A DNA stretch of 32,305 nt from Heyndrickxia acidiproducens DSM 23148 (GCF_000374345.1 NZ_KB894017.1:1-32305); one strand, 5' to 3'. Positions 7,856 to 15,909 are shown, counted from the first letter of the stretch. The notes: a model not told the origin generated them from the letters alone. Numbers and translations: made by a program.

Positions 7856-8845
7856 ATGAAAAAAGTGGTTGCTTATGAGACCAGGGTGGATGAATTACCG
7901 TTATTTCAAAAATTCTCAGGAAAATTTGATTTGGACATCAAGTATATCGATGATGTGTTAACACCTGAAACGGCACTGGAAGCAAAAGGTGCTGAGGCTG
8001 TGACGATCCTTGGAAATTATCCGGTTGGCTCCGGAACTTTCAGGGCTTTAAGAGATGCCGGCGTAAAGTATATCGGCCTGAGGACAGCAGGATATAATAA
8101 TATCGATCAGGAAGCCGCCAAAGCATATGGCATCCGTTTTTCGAATGTGACCTATTCGCCTTATTGCGTGGCCGATTTTGCAACGATGCTGATTTTGATG
8201 TGTGTGCGCAAAGCAAAGCAGATCCTAACCCGTGTCCAAGCACAGGACTTTTCTGTGAAAGGCATTCAGGGCAGGGAAATGCATAATTTAACGATCGGGA
8301 TTATTGGCGCCGGCAGAATCGGCAGCATTGTTGCAAAAAATTTATCCGGTTTTGGCTGCAACATTATTGCACACGATACTGTTGAGAGAGATGAATTGCG
8401 CGGCATCCTGAAATATGTATCTTTGGATGAACTGCTGGCGGAAAGCGATGTGATCACCTTACACACACCCCTGTTCGAAAGTACATACCATATGATCAAT
8501 CAGGATCGTATTGCGAAAATGAAGGACGGTGTCTGCATCATCAATTGTTCCCGTGGTGCCGTAGTGGATACAGATGCGCTCATCGCAGGGATTGAAGCGG
8601 GGAAAGTCGGCGCTGCCGGGATTGATGTCTTGGAGCATGAAGAAGAGATTTTTCATCATGACCGCCGTTCGGATATTTTGACCCACCGCCAGCTTGCCGT
8701 TCTGAAATCTTTTCCCAATGTGATCGTCACGCCGCACACTGCTTTTTACACCGATCAGGCGGTTAGTGATATGGTAGAGATGGCGCTTACATCGCTTGTA
8801 TCCTTTATGGAAACGGGTGAGAGCAGGTGGGAGATAAAAGAATGA
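7856..8845 (+). CDS. D-2-hydroxyacid dehydrogenase, VanH/D-lactate dehydrogenase-like
   Basis: A 329-aa NAD(P)-dependent oxidoreductase, probably reducing pyruvate or a similar 2-keto acid to the D-hydroxy acid. The nucleotide-binding loop GIIGAGRIGS lies near residue 148. The catalytic triad is complete: Arg233 (NCSRGAV), Glu260 (DVLEHEEE) and His294 (TPHTAFYTDQA). The stretch VLEHEEEIFHHD and the end TPHTAFYTDQAVSDMVE closely resemble VanH-type D-lactate dehydrogenases. No vanA- or vanX-like gene is adjacent, so a metabolic D-lactate role is more likely than glycopeptide resistance. A TTG at 7838 falls inside the ribosome site (GAAAGGAAGC); ATG 7856 is the start. A terminator follows. Confidence 0.85.
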   Translation: MKKVVAYETRVDELPLFQKFSGKFDLDIKYIDDVLTPETALEAKGAEAVTILGNYPVGSGTFRALRDAGVKYIGLRTAGYNNIDQEAAKAYGIRFSNVTYSPYCVADFATMLILMCVRKAKQILTRVQAQDFSVKGIQGREMHNLTIGIIGAGRIGSIVAKNLSGFGCNIIAHDTVERDELRGILKYVSLDELLAESDVITLHTPLFESTYHMINQDRIAKMKDGVCIINCSRGAVVDTDALIAGIEAGKVGAAGIDVLEHEEEIFHHDRRSDILTHRQLAVLKSFPNVIVTPHTAFYTDQAVSDMVEMALTSLVSFMETGESRWEIKE

Positions 8846-8885
8846 AATGGAGCAGCCTTTTTTCAAACACATATTGAATCACCAT

Positions 8886-8915
8886 AAAAAGCGCCAATGA
8901 TAATTGGCCTTTTTT
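8886..8915 (+). terminator. Rho-independent terminator after the D-hydroxyacid dehydrogenase
   Basis: GCCAAT (8893-8898) pairs with ATTGGC (8903-8908) around a GATA loop, with an A-run before and CTTTTTTATTTT after. The hairpin closely resembles the one at 14244-14280. Confidence 0.85.
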
Positions 8916-9545
8916 ATTTTCTCTTTTTCATCCCCCTTCTCTTTTACAGCATTGTTATGTTAGCCTGAACCGGTGAAATAGATGGGGGAAATCCGATTTT
9001 TTGCACTGAGATCTTGATTATGGTAAACTAGTAAATGAATCATTCACTCGTTCACTCATCTGATGAGCGTTGTCCGGTTATTCATCCATGTTTATCCCGT
9101 TTTAAACGGCATTATAACCCCCTTTCAATATTTAAGGTATAAAGAAGATAGGTGGGAAAACCAGCTGCCCAAAAAATTTTTAGAAGCGTCTGAAGCCTTC
9201 GTTTCCTGTCAGTCACAGTCCATCTCAAGCCCATTTTTACTTTGCTTACTACACACTTACCCGCTATCTTCAAGTAGTTTATCAATTTATTACACTACAT
9301 ATGCCTGTCTCTATTCGTTGGTTTTCTGGAAATATTAGTAAAAACGCCGAAGTTCGAGTGGTTTTTGAATTTCAATGATTCCCATTTTAAATCGTCTGCG
9401 GATTTTTGGAAAAGAAAACCATAACCATTACGGTAGATGAAAAAATCTTTTATCCATGATTCATAAGGTATTCAAAAAGACCCAATCTTTACAGAAGGGA
9501 AGACAGTTGCCGAAAACTATCATATTAAGGAGTAGACCTGATAAA
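8916..9545. other. Gene-poor intergenic region upstream of the MFS transporter
   Basis: I see no convincing gene here. The one sizeable open frame (9063-9338, plus) has a Ser/Tyr/Leu-rich product, no clear ribosome site and no recognisable motif. The region contains a near-palindrome CCGTTTTAAACGG (9097-9109). It is more A/T-rich than most of the window and could be degraded gene or element remnants, or an extended leader for the transporter gene. Confidence 0.5.
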
Positions 9546-10964
9546 ATGATATTTAATAAGAAAAAAATTAACATCGTTAATATTCGACAAACGAAAAAAA
9601 GTGTGTTTGCTACAGGAGTAGGAAACGCTATGGAATGGTTTGATTTTGGCTTATATTCCTATTTAGCTGTAATTATCAGCCGGAACTTTTTTAGTGCCGT
9701 GGAGAATGACGAGCTGAAATTAATGTTCACATTTGCAACATTTGCGATTGCCTTTTTAATGCGCCCTATAGGTGGTATTATATTTGGCAGAATCGGAGAT
9801 AAATATGGGAGAAAAGTTGTTTTAACCATCACGATTATTTTAATGGCTTTTTCCACTCTGCTAATTGGATTATTACCTACGTATGAGCAAATTGGAGTAT
9901 GGGCCCCGGTGCTCTTATTAATAGCCAGAATTATACAGGGCTTTTCAACTGGCGGCGAATATGCCGGTGCAATGGTTTATATTGCAGAATCTTCTCCGGA
10001 TAATAAACGTAATGTGCTTGGAAGCGGGCTGGAAATTGGTACGCTTGCCGGTTATATATTAGCTTCAATCCTTGCCAGTGCCCTCTTCATCACGCTAACT
10101 GACCAACAGATGGCCGCATGGGGCTGGCGAATTCCATTTTTGCTCGGCTTACCTTTAGGGTTGGTTGGATTTTATTTAAGAGCTCATTTAGAGGAAACAC
10201 CTATTTTTGAAAATGAACTCTCTGAGGATGATGTCCAAGAGGAAAGCTTCCTTTCTATTTTAAAAAATCATAAAAAAGACATTCTGGTATGTTTTGTATC
10301 TGTCGCATTCTTTAATGTAACAAACTATATGTTATTATCCTACATGCCATCTTATTTAGATGAAGTTATTGGATTATCCGGTACGGTAGGAACGGTATTC
10401 ATTACGCTGATTATGGTGATTATGGTGCCGCTCGCTTTATTGTTTGGAAAGCTCAGTGACAAAATTGGAAACAAGACGGTTTTAGTAATTGGTTTAGGTG
10501 GATTAACCTTATTATCTGCCCTTGCATTTTATTTAATCAATTTGAATACATTTGTATTTATATTTTTAGGTATCCTCATTTTAGGTATTTTGCTTTCAAC
10601 CTATGAAGGCACGATGCCTGGAACTTTACCAACAATGTTCTACACAGATATTCGATACAGAACACTGGCTGTGACTTTTAATGTTTCTGTTTCATTATTT
10701 GGCGGAACGACCCCGCTCGTATCAACATGGCTGGTCCACCAAACCGGCAATGCCCTGGCACCTGCTTTCTATCTGACAATCTTCAGCTTTATCGGCTTTT
10801 TCGTCATATTGTTCTTGTTCAGCAGTACTTCCGGAAAATCTCTAAAGGGTTCTTACCCAACGGTTGCTACGAAGTCTGAGTATAAAGAAGCGGTAGAAAA
10901 TCCAAGAGATTCATTGTGGTGGCTGAAAGAACAACAAGTGGAAAATAAACGTCTGTACAATTGA
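9546..10964 (+). CDS. MFS transporter, metabolite:H+ symporter (ProP/MHS-like)
   Basis: An integral membrane protein of about 472 aa with twelve predicted hydrophobic segments. The opening [16 protein letters not shown] is the signature of the MHS branch, which includes proline/betaine, citrate, ketoglutarate and shikimate transporters. The loop [13 protein letters not shown] after TM2 is the MFS motif A, and [17 protein letters not shown] is the characteristic TM4 segment of this branch; [10 protein letters not shown] is the second-half copy. The substrate cannot be told from sequence; proline or betaine is one option. The start is uncertain: ATG 9546 (AAGGAG about 13 bases upstream), in-frame TTG 9507 (AGAAGGGA at good spacing) or ATG 9456 are possible. 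The transporter core begins well after all three. Codons look more A/T-rich than in neighbours. Confidence 0.88.
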   Translation: MIFNKKKINIVNIRQTKKSVFATGVGNAMEWFDFGLYSYLAVIISRNFFSAVENDELKLMFTFATFAIAFLMRPIGGIIFGRIGDKYGRKVVLTITIILMAFSTLLIGLLPTYEQIGVWAPVLLLIARIIQGFSTGGEYAGAMVYIAESSPDNKRNVLGSGLEIGTLAGYILASILASALFITLTDQQMAAWGWRIPFLLGLPLGLVGFYLRAHLEETPIFENELSEDDVQEESFLSILKNHKKDILVCFVSVAFFNVTNYMLLSYMPSYLDEVIGLSGTVGTVFITLIMVIMVPLALLFGKLSDKIGNKTVLVIGLGGLTLLSALAFYLINLNTFVFIFLGILILGILLSTYEGTMPGTLPTMFYTDIRYRTLAVTFNVSVSLFGGTTPLVSTWLVHQTGNALAPAFYLTIFSFIGFFVILFLFSSTSGKSLKGSYPTVATKSEYKEAVENPRDSLWWLKEQQVENKRLYN

Positions 10965-11062
10965 ATGGCTGCACGGAATATTGGAATCCATCTTCACTTT
11001 ATTTGCCGGAGATGGCTGTGCATGCCGGCCTTTTCCGGATCACAGCACAGCCTTTTAAAAAG

Positions 11063-11091
11063 AAAAAACACCAAATCCTTTGGTGTTTTTT
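11063..11091 (+). terminator. Rho-independent terminator between the transporter and tRNA-Val
   Basis: A 13-bp perfect stem (AAAAAACACCAAA with TTTGGTGTTTTTT) and a TCC triloop are followed by CTTTTTAC. The symmetrical A/T flanks would allow action on either strand. Confidence 0.9.
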
Positions 11092-11107
11092 CTTTTTACT
11101 TTTTTCG

Positions 11108-11136
11108 TTGACAAATAGTCTAATCCCGTGTAAAAT
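11108..11136 (+). promoter_or_regulatory. SigA promoter of tRNA-Val
   Basis: A consensus TTGACA (11108-11113) and TAAAAT (11131-11136) with an exact 17-base spacer lie 26 bases before the mature tRNA. This is typical of a strong stable-RNA promoter. Confidence 0.85.
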
Positions 11137-11162
11137 GAATAGTGTCCGATTCAGTTCATTAT

Positions 11163-11235
11163 GATTCCGTAGCTCAGCTGGGAGAGCGCCACCTTGACAG
11201 GGTGGAGGTCGCTGGTTCGAGACCAGTCGGAATCA
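11163..11235 (+). tRNA. tRNA-Val (anticodon GAC)
   Basis: A 73-base cloverleaf without an encoded CCA. The acceptor arm GATTCCG pairs with CGGAATC and the discriminator base is A. The D arm is GCTC/GAGC with an AGCTGGGA loop. The anticodon arm is CCACC/GGTGG with loop TTGACAG, giving anticodon GAC. The T arm GCTGG/CCAGT (one G-T pair) encloses TTCGAGA. It reads GUC and, by wobble, GUU codons for valine. It stands alone with its own promoter and terminator rather than in a tRNA cluster. Confidence 0.95.
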
Positions 11236-11245
11236 TCCTTTCGAG

Positions 11246-11286
11246 AAAGCTTGTAAGCCTTGTATATCAAGGGTTACAAGCTTTTT
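11246..11286 (+). terminator. Terminator after tRNA-Val
   Basis: AAAGCTTGTAA (11246-11256) pairs with TTACAAGCTTT (11274-11284), and inside it CCTTG pairs with CAAGG, giving a long two-part stem ending in TTTTTACTTTC. Confidence 0.85.
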
Positions 11287-11470
11287 ACTTTCTATATTTT
11301 TTTCTACAAAAACCAGGCAGTTTTCATGAATCCGGTTTCAGTAATCCAAATGGGATTGTGTGCTTAATTTTTTATAAAACCGGTAAACATCAAGAATTTG
11401 CAGGGAACCCTTACCGCCTCAAATTGATGATAAGATCTGTTGGTCAAATGATGGCGTTCCTTATAATAAA

Positions 11471-11515
11471 GGAGGGGTATGCCACTTTCTTTCACGGCAC
11501 CTCTCCTCCCTTTTT
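11471..11515 (+). terminator. Imperfect hairpin with T-run in the tRNA-epimerase gap
   Basis: GGAGGGGTATGCC (11471-11483) pairs imperfectly with GGCACCTCTCCTCC (11496-11509), followed by CTTTTTCTTC. It reads as a plus-strand terminator with no obvious gene upstream except the tRNA. Apart from this and the tRNA terminator I see nothing in 11236-11606. Confidence 0.45.
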
Positions 11516-11606
11516 CTTCATTTCTGATATGATTTATGTGCAGACGGTTATGAAATGACTGGCACGGTTTATAAGTACTGATAGTTTCCTAATGCTTATG
11601 CTTTGA

Positions 11607-12782
11607 TTACGAAAATGCCTGCAGTGCCTGGTAGCAGGCAGCGACGGGATGGTAGTCGGTTTTCGGCGGGGAGCTTTTCGGGCCGGCCGCGCGTTCATTT
11701 ATTCGGTTAAGCATTTTGAACCAGCCTCCGTATTGGTGGTCGATCAAATAGTCGGAAGCATAAGAAAACAGCTGATTGTACCGCTCCGAATAGACGCTTT
11801 TTCCGGTTTTGGCGGCAAGAAGCGCGGAGGCGGCGATGGCTTCCGATATCACCCAGTAGTTTTTGTCCATATCAATGACTTCCCCTTGTGGAGAGAGTGC
11901 GAAAAAGATGCCGCCGAATGTTTCATCAGCGCCTTTCTCCCAGGCTTTCCCGTAAAGTTCTTCAGCTGTCTCCAGTATCCAGGGTTCAGAGCGATGGCGG
12001 TCAAGCCACATCAACAGTTTGCTCCATTCCAGCTGATGGCCGGGAATAAAACCGTACGGGCGGAATTCATCTTTTGTTTGGTGAAGATGATAGGTCCAAT
12101 CCGGCTGCCAGTCAGGCGTGTAGTTTTCCCAAATCATTCCGCCGGATCTCTCTTTTAATGTGCGGCAGACGCTTTCAGCCAATTTATATGCCCGGTTTAA
12201 GTATTTCTTTTCGCCGGTTGCTTCGTACGCCGTAAGCATGGCTTCACACATATGCATATTTGCGTTTTGCCCGCGGTAGGAAGAAAGTTTTGTCCAGGAT
12301 GCATTCCACTCATCCCGGTAGAGCCCGTAGTCTGGATCCCAGAAATGCTGCTCCGTAACATGGTAAAGATCCTCGATCAGTTCCTTCGCGCCCTGGATTC
12401 CGGCTTGATAAGCAATTGCGGCTGCCAACAGGGCGAATGCATGACCGTATGCCATTTTGGCGGGATCTTTTACCTTCTGCCCTTTTAATTCAAAGAAGTA
12501 GCCGCCATATTTTTTATCATGATGCTGGTTTTTCAGAAATTCAATACCGTGGGCTGCGGCCTGTTCACACCATTTCGGCCCGCCAATCAGGGAGCCAATG
12601 CTGAAATTGTAAATAAAACGGCTTGTACCAACCAGATGTTTGGTTTCCCGGTCATTTATGGAGCCATCATCGAGAAAGCCGTTTATATAGCCGCCGTTTT
12701 CCATATCAATACAGGCGGGATAATAAAATTCAAGAATATGAATGATTTGTTGTTTTAAAACTTGAGGATCCTTAAAGTTCAT
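11607..12782 (-). CDS. AGE-family sugar epimerase/isomerase
   Basis: A 391-aa soluble protein of the N-acylglucosamine 2-epimerase superfamily, an (alpha/alpha)6 barrel that epimerises or isomerises sugars such as N-acetylglucosamine, mannose/glucose or cellobiose at C2. Visible family elements are YGHAFALLAAA near residue 112, the catalytic-His segment GFIPGHQLEWSKLL near 243-257, and a second C-terminal histidine in TDYHPVAACYQAL. These fit the two-histidine mechanism. The substrate class cannot be set from sequence; mannose isomerase, cellobiose 2-epimerase and N-acylglucosamine epimerase all remain open. No sugar-pathway neighbours are present. ATG 12782 is preceded by an AAAGGATG ribosome site. 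The gene lies downstream of, and on the same strand as, an SDR gene, but a strong terminator separates them. Confidence 0.85.
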   Translation of the reverse strand: MNFKDPQVLKQQIIHILEFYYPACIDMENGGYINGFLDDGSINDRETKHLVGTSRFIYNFSIGSLIGGPKWCEQAAAHGIEFLKNQHHDKKYGGYFFELKGQKVKDPAKMAYGHAFALLAAAIAYQAGIQGAKELIEDLYHVTEQHFWDPDYGLYRDEWNASWTKLSSYRGQNANMHMCEAMLTAYEATGEKKYLNRAYKLAESVCRTLKERSGGMIWENYTPDWQPDWTYHLHQTKDEFRPYGFIPGHQLEWSKLLMWLDRHRSEPWILETAEELYGKAWEKGADETFGGIFFALSPQGEVIDMDKNYWVISEAIAASALLAAKTGKSVYSERYNQLFSYASDYLIDHQYGGWFKMLNRINERAAGPKSSPPKTDYHPVAACYQALQAFS

Positions 12783-12817
12783 ATCATCGCATCCTTTTGT
12801 TAATTTAGCAGGGTGAG

Positions 12818-12855
12818 TAAAAAAACTGCAGAAAGGCTTTTCTGCAGTTTTTTTA
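12818..12855. terminator. Bidirectional-looking terminator between the SDR and epimerase genes
   Basis: A 17-bp perfect stem, TAAAAAAACTGCAGAAA with its complement, and a 4-base loop. It lies just past the stop of the minus-strand SDR gene, where its T-run on that strand would terminate transcription before the epimerase gene. Confidence 0.88.
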
Positions 12856-12858
12856 CAA

Positions 12859-13725
12859 TCAGGATGACATTGTCATTCCGCCGTTGACATGGATGCACTG
12901 GCCGGTAATATAAGCCCCTTCATCAGAAGCTAACAGCACATATGCACCTGCATGGTCGGCCGGCTGTCCCGGGCGGCCGAGCGGCGTTTGCAGTCCGAAG
13001 CTTTCCACTGTCTTTTCATCAAAAGTGGAAGGAATGAGCGGTGTCCATATCGGCCCTGGAGCCACCATATTGACGCGTATGCCTTTTGGCACAAGATTTT
13101 GCGCAAGGCTGCGCGTAAACCCGACAATTGCCCCTTTGGTAGCAGTATAGTCCAGGAGTTTCGGATTGCCGGTATAGGGATTAATAGATGCCGTTGAAAT
13201 GATGGCACTGCCTGTTTTTAAGTGCGGTACGGCATACTTGCACATATAAAAGACAGAATAAATGTTGGTTCGGAAGGTTTTGTCCCATTGTTCATGGGTA
13301 ATTTCTTCAATATTTTCAGTAGGGTACTGCACGGCTGCATTATTAACCAAAATATCGAGTTTTCCAAACTTTGCTATCGTTTTTTCAATGAGCTCTTTAC
13401 AAGTTGCTTCTTGAGAGACATCTCCCCGAAGCAGCAGACAGTCGACACCTTCTGCTTCAACAAGGCTCTTTGTCTCTTCAGCATCGCTTTGCTCATTCAA
13501 ATAGTTTATGGCCACAAGTGCGCCTTCTTTCGCATACGCAATAGCAACGGCGCGCCCGATACCGCTGTCTCCGCCGGTAATCAGCGCCACCCGCCCTTTT
13601 AACTTTTCACTGCCTTTATAATCAAGCGGCTGGACAGGCCGTGGGTTCATCAGGGATTCAATCCCCGGCTGTTCCGGCTGGGTTTGGGCAGGTTGTCCAT
13701 TTTTTTGCTGTTCGTAAATATTCAT
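12859..13725 (-). CDS. SDR-family oxidoreductase (stress-type, glucose-1-dehydrogenase-like)
   Basis: A 288-aa short-chain dehydrogenase with a Rossmann fold. The cofactor loop is TGGDSGIG near residues 50-57, followed by NNAAV near 128. The catalytic Ser is in STASINPYTG and the Tyr-x-x-x-Lys is in YTATKGAIVGF. The C-terminus GQCIHVNGGM is usual for the family. The extended N-terminus with PGIESLMNPRPV precedes the core, as in Bacillus general-stress SDRs (YhdF/YdaD/YhxC type). The substrate is unknown. AAGGAGGA lies upstream of ATG 13725. A SigB-like promoter is visible upstream. It is paralogous to the SDR at 14874 on the other strand. Confidence 0.92.
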   Translation of the reverse strand: MNIYEQQKNGQPAQTQPEQPGIESLMNPRPVQPLDYKGSEKLKGRVALITGGDSGIGRAVAIAYAKEGALVAINYLNEQSDAEETKSLVEAEGVDCLLLRGDVSQEATCKELIEKTIAKFGKLDILVNNAAVQYPTENIEEITHEQWDKTFRTNIYSVFYMCKYAVPHLKTGSAIISTASINPYTGNPKLLDYTATKGAIVGFTRSLAQNLVPKGIRVNMVAPGPIWTPLIPSTFDEKTVESFGLQTPLGRPGQPADHAGAYVLLASDEGAYITGQCIHVNGGMTMSS

Positions 13726-13763
13726 AGATGCATCCTCCTTATCTTAAGCAACATGATATTTAT

Positions 13764-13789
13764 ATAACCTGTGAAAAAAAAGAATAAAC
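13764..13789 (-). promoter_or_regulatory. Candidate SigB (general stress) promoter of the SDR gene
   Basis: On the minus strand, GTTTAT (13789-13784) and GGTTAT (13769-13764) are separated by 14 bases, close to the SigB consensus GTTTAA-N13/15-GGGTAT. It lies about 40 bases before the start codon. A stress-induced SDR fits what is known of close Bacillus homologues. Confidence 0.45.
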
Positions 13790-13964
13790 CTTAAAACAGA
13801 ATCAGCAGCGGTTTAGAAGTTAGCCGGCCAGTGGATGAGAATGACTTCAGATTTGGCCGCGTTCCTATATCCCGGCCCGGCAGCATGGCATTCTTTGCAA
13901 GATGCCAGCTTTTTCAAGCCATTGATCGATCACCATGATGAAATAGTGGATGATTTAAGCTTTT

Positions 13965-13993
13965 GTATATTCCCATTCAGCTTGCATATCCTA
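13965..13993 (+). promoter_or_regulatory. Possible forespore (SigF/SigG-type) promoter
   Basis: GTATA (13965-13969) and CATATCCTA (13985-13993) are 15 bases apart, loosely like forespore sigma-factor sites, and end 22 bases before the small Asn-rich protein gene. The match to the -10 is imperfect. Confidence 0.28.
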
Positions 13994-14015
13994 TATGCCG
14001 TAGGAGGGGGGTGTA

Positions 14016-14222
14016 ATGATGCCAAATCAAAAAAACAACAATCAACAAAATGGCCAAAATGTGAAGGAAAATATTAAAAATACAGCCGGGGCTGCTTTCA
14101 ACGCGGTTCATAGCGGATTGGAAGCAACTGAGGATGTTGCAATGAACGCGGTTGATGCAACTGCAAATGCCGTAAACAATGTTACGAATAAAGTGAGAAA
14201 TAACAATAACAACAAGCAATAA
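14016..14222 (+). CDS. Small Asn-rich, alanine-helix protein (hypothetical)
   Basis: A 68-aa hydrophilic protein. Asn/Gln-rich tails (NNNQQNGQN at the start, RNNNNNKQ at the end) flank a central Ala/Val/Asn amphipathic helix in which short units such as NAVHSGLEATEDVAMNAVDA recur at roughly 11-residue steps. This is like LEA-type or spore-protective peptides. No cysteine, no membrane segment and no enzyme motif are visible. The ATG pair 14016/14019 has a very strong AGGAGGGGGG ribosome site, and a strong terminator follows, so expression is likely high. I do not recognise the family; a spore or desiccation-protective role is only an inference. Confidence 0.72.
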   Translation: MMPNQKNNNQQNGQNVKENIKNTAGAAFNAVHSGLEATEDVAMNAVDATANAVNNVTNKVRNNNNNKQ

Positions 14223-14243
14223 TGTAAGAGAGCAATGAGTGAT

Positions 14244-14280
14244 GAAAAAAAGCGCCAAGTAAAATTGGCGTTTTTTTTTT
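14244..14280 (+). terminator. Rho-independent terminator after the small Asn-rich gene
   Basis: CGCCAA (14253-14258) pairs with TTGGCG (14265-14270), preceded by an A-run and followed by ten T residues. Confidence 0.92.
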
Positions 14281-14545
14281 CAAATCTTGACGGTAGGAAC
14301 AGGTCATAGCGGAGGCGGCAGGCGCATCTGTTATGATGGGAGCCGAATGAAGAATGAGCCATATTTGAACACTAGCAGCTATTTTTAAGTATGCATGGAT
14401 CTGTTCTTGCTGATAAAGCCTATGGCGGCTGGTAGGAAACAAAATCAAAAACGCAGCAATGTGAAAAGTCTGCAATGAAAACAGTTGATTATCCTGTCGC
14501 GAATTGCTTAGAAGCCGTCCAGGCGTTTATAAAATGATCATGTTC
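14281..14545. other. Intergenic spacer with no recognisable feature
   Basis: Between the terminator and the end of the minus-strand 57-aa gene I see no gene, repeat or convincing promoter. The open frames here lack ribosome sites and any recognisable composition. Confidence 0.5.
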
Positions 14546-14719
14546 CTAAATAACAGGGTAATATTTTTCATATCTCGGATTGTAATAATAGGGAGGCCTC
14601 GGCCCTATTTGGGGCATTGACCAAGGATGCGGGTTGGCATTATAAAATATTTGCTCTTTTTTATCTGAATGATGCATGAGCACGCGCTTGACTTCCGGAC
14701 TATACTGACCGTGATGCAT
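14546..14719 (-). CDS. Small Tyr/Pro/His-rich protein, possibly spore-coat related
   Basis: A 57-aa product from ATG 14719-14717 to TAG 14548-14546. The case for a real gene is a perfect AAGGAGG ribosome site (14732-14726) six bases before the ATG, a start MHHGQYSPEVKRVLMHH, and a biased C-terminal half with PRPPYYYNPRYEKYYPV. Clustered Tyr, Pro and His are typical of small spore-coat or exosporium proteins, but I recognise no family. It is soluble, basic and cysteine-free. A longer overlapping frame on the same strand (14605-14817) lacks such a ribosome site and is probably a shadow. Its promoter region (14733-14873) is shared divergently with the second SDR gene. Confidence 0.7.
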   Translation of the reverse strand: MHHGQYSPEVKRVLMHHSDKKEQIFYNANPHPWSMPQIGPRPPYYYNPRYEKYYPVI

Positions 14720-14725
14720 GCTGAA

Positions 14726-14732
14726 CCTCCTT
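14726..14732 (-). promoter_or_regulatory. Consensus ribosome site of the 57-aa minus-strand gene
   Basis: AAGGAGG on the minus strand, six bases before ATG 14719. It is the main evidence that the short frame is a gene. Confidence 0.75.
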
Positions 14733-14873
14733 GAAAAATGACTTTCCCTTTACGATATTCATTTTTCCAGTACTTGAGCCTGTACACTTTCTTTTTGAAA
14801 AATGCCGGGTCTTGCACCGTTTGGGCTTTTTTAGCATAAAGTAACTGGGAATTTGTTTATAGGAGGCTTACCC

Positions 14874-15788
14874 ATGCCATATGATGATCAAGAGGATTAT
14901 CCAATGTATCCCAATTACGGAAAGATAACACGCTATGAAGACGTTCCGATTACGGTGCCGGAACAACGCCAGCTCCGCCAGCCTGGTGTAGAAAAGCTGA
15001 TGGTGCCAAGGCCGATCATTGAAAATCCTAATGAGAAAGGAAGCGGCAAGTTAAACAATAAGGTTGTATTGATTACAGGTGGTGATAGTGGAATTGGCGC
15101 AGCGGTGGCCATCGCTTTTGCAAAGGAGGGGGCTGATGTGGCCATCTCCTATTTAGACGAACATGAAGATGCGAACCGGACGAAGGCAAGAATTGAAGCG
15201 CTTGGGCAGCGTTGTTTATTATTGCCGGGTGACTTAAGGGATAAACAACAGTGCATTCGGATCGTGGAAGAAACGGTAAGCACTTTCGGGCAATTGCATG
15301 TGCTTTGCAATCATGTAGGAATCCAGTTTCAGCAATTAAGCTTATTAGATATTACGGATGAGCAATTTGATGATACCTTTAAGGTGAATATCTACTCGCA
15401 TTTTTACACAACCCGGGCAGCGCTTCCATATCTTAAAGCAGGCAGTTCGATCATCAATACCACTTCTGTTGTGGCCTATAGAGGAAACAAGCAATTGATT
15501 GACTATACAGCGACGAAAGCGGCTATTGTTGGGTTCACCCGTGCCTTGGCAAACAATGTTATTGATAAAGGCATCCGGGTAAACGCGGTTGCACCCGGGA
15601 GGATATGGACACCACTCATACCGGCAAGTTTCTCCGCAGACCAGGTTACCCTTGTGGACAATCCAATGCAGCGTCAAGGCCAGCCATTTGAACTTGCCCC
15701 TGTTTATGTTTACCTTGCTTCCGACGATTCCCGTTTTGTAACAGGCCAAACTCTTCATATCAACGGAGGGGAGTGGATGTCATCCTGA
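14874..15788 (+). CDS. SDR-family oxidoreductase, paralogue of the SDR at 12859-13725
   Basis: A 304-aa short-chain dehydrogenase with cofactor loop TGGDSGIG near residues 69-76, catalytic Ser in [10 protein letters not shown] and Tyr-x-x-x-Lys in [11 protein letters not shown], ending [14 protein letters not shown]. The usual NNAG after strand 4 reads NHVG (LCNHVGIQ), an unusual change at a structurally important motif. Its N-terminal 50 residues are longer and acidic/Tyr-rich ([14 protein letters not shown]) and include [12 protein letters not shown], matching PGIESLMNPRPV of the paralogue. TTG 14853 is open, but TAGGAGG lies between it and ATG 14874, so 14874 is the start. The substrate is unknown. 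No clear SigB site is seen upstream, in contrast to the paralogue. Confidence 0.9.
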   Translation: MPYDDQEDYPMYPNYGKITRYEDVPITVPEQRQLRQPGVEKLMVPRPIIENPNEKGSGKLNNKVVLITGGDSGIGAAVAIAFAKEGADVAISYLDEHEDANRTKARIEALGQRCLLLPGDLRDKQQCIRIVEETVSTFGQLHVLCNHVGIQFQQLSLLDITDEQFDDTFKVNIYSHFYTTRAALPYLKAGSSIINTTSVVAYRGNKQLIDYTATKAAIVGFTRALANNVIDKGIRVNAVAPGRIWTPLIPASFSADQVTLVDNPMQRQGQPFELAPVYVYLASDDSRFVTGQTLHINGGEWMSS

Positions 15789-15909
15789 ATTAAGTGAATA
15801 TTTCAATTGTAACCGTTTAATGAAATTCAACTTTAACTCGTTATCCTCGCAACTTGATGCCAAACAGCTTTTCAATCATGCGAATTTTGTCTTTTTATGA
15901 AAGTGCCTC

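Noticed and set aside
9063..9338. A 91-aa plus-strand frame in the gap before the transporter
   Set aside because: No ribosome site, no motif and low-complexity Ser/Tyr/Leu composition; likely chance.
11142..11558. A 138-aa plus-strand frame across the tRNA
   Set aside because: It translates through tRNA-Val and its terminator, so it cannot be a gene.
11649..12158. A 169-aa plus-strand frame
   Set aside because: Antisense shadow of the AGE-family epimerase, which has clear motifs on the other strand.
13835..14077. An 80-aa plus-strand frame before the small Asn-rich gene
   Set aside because: No ribosome site; it overlaps the better-supported gene at 14016 in another frame and lies in the promoter region.
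14605..14817. A 70-aa minus-strand frame overlapping the 57-aa gene
   Set aside because: It has no good ribosome site, whereas the overlapping 57-aa frame has a perfect one.
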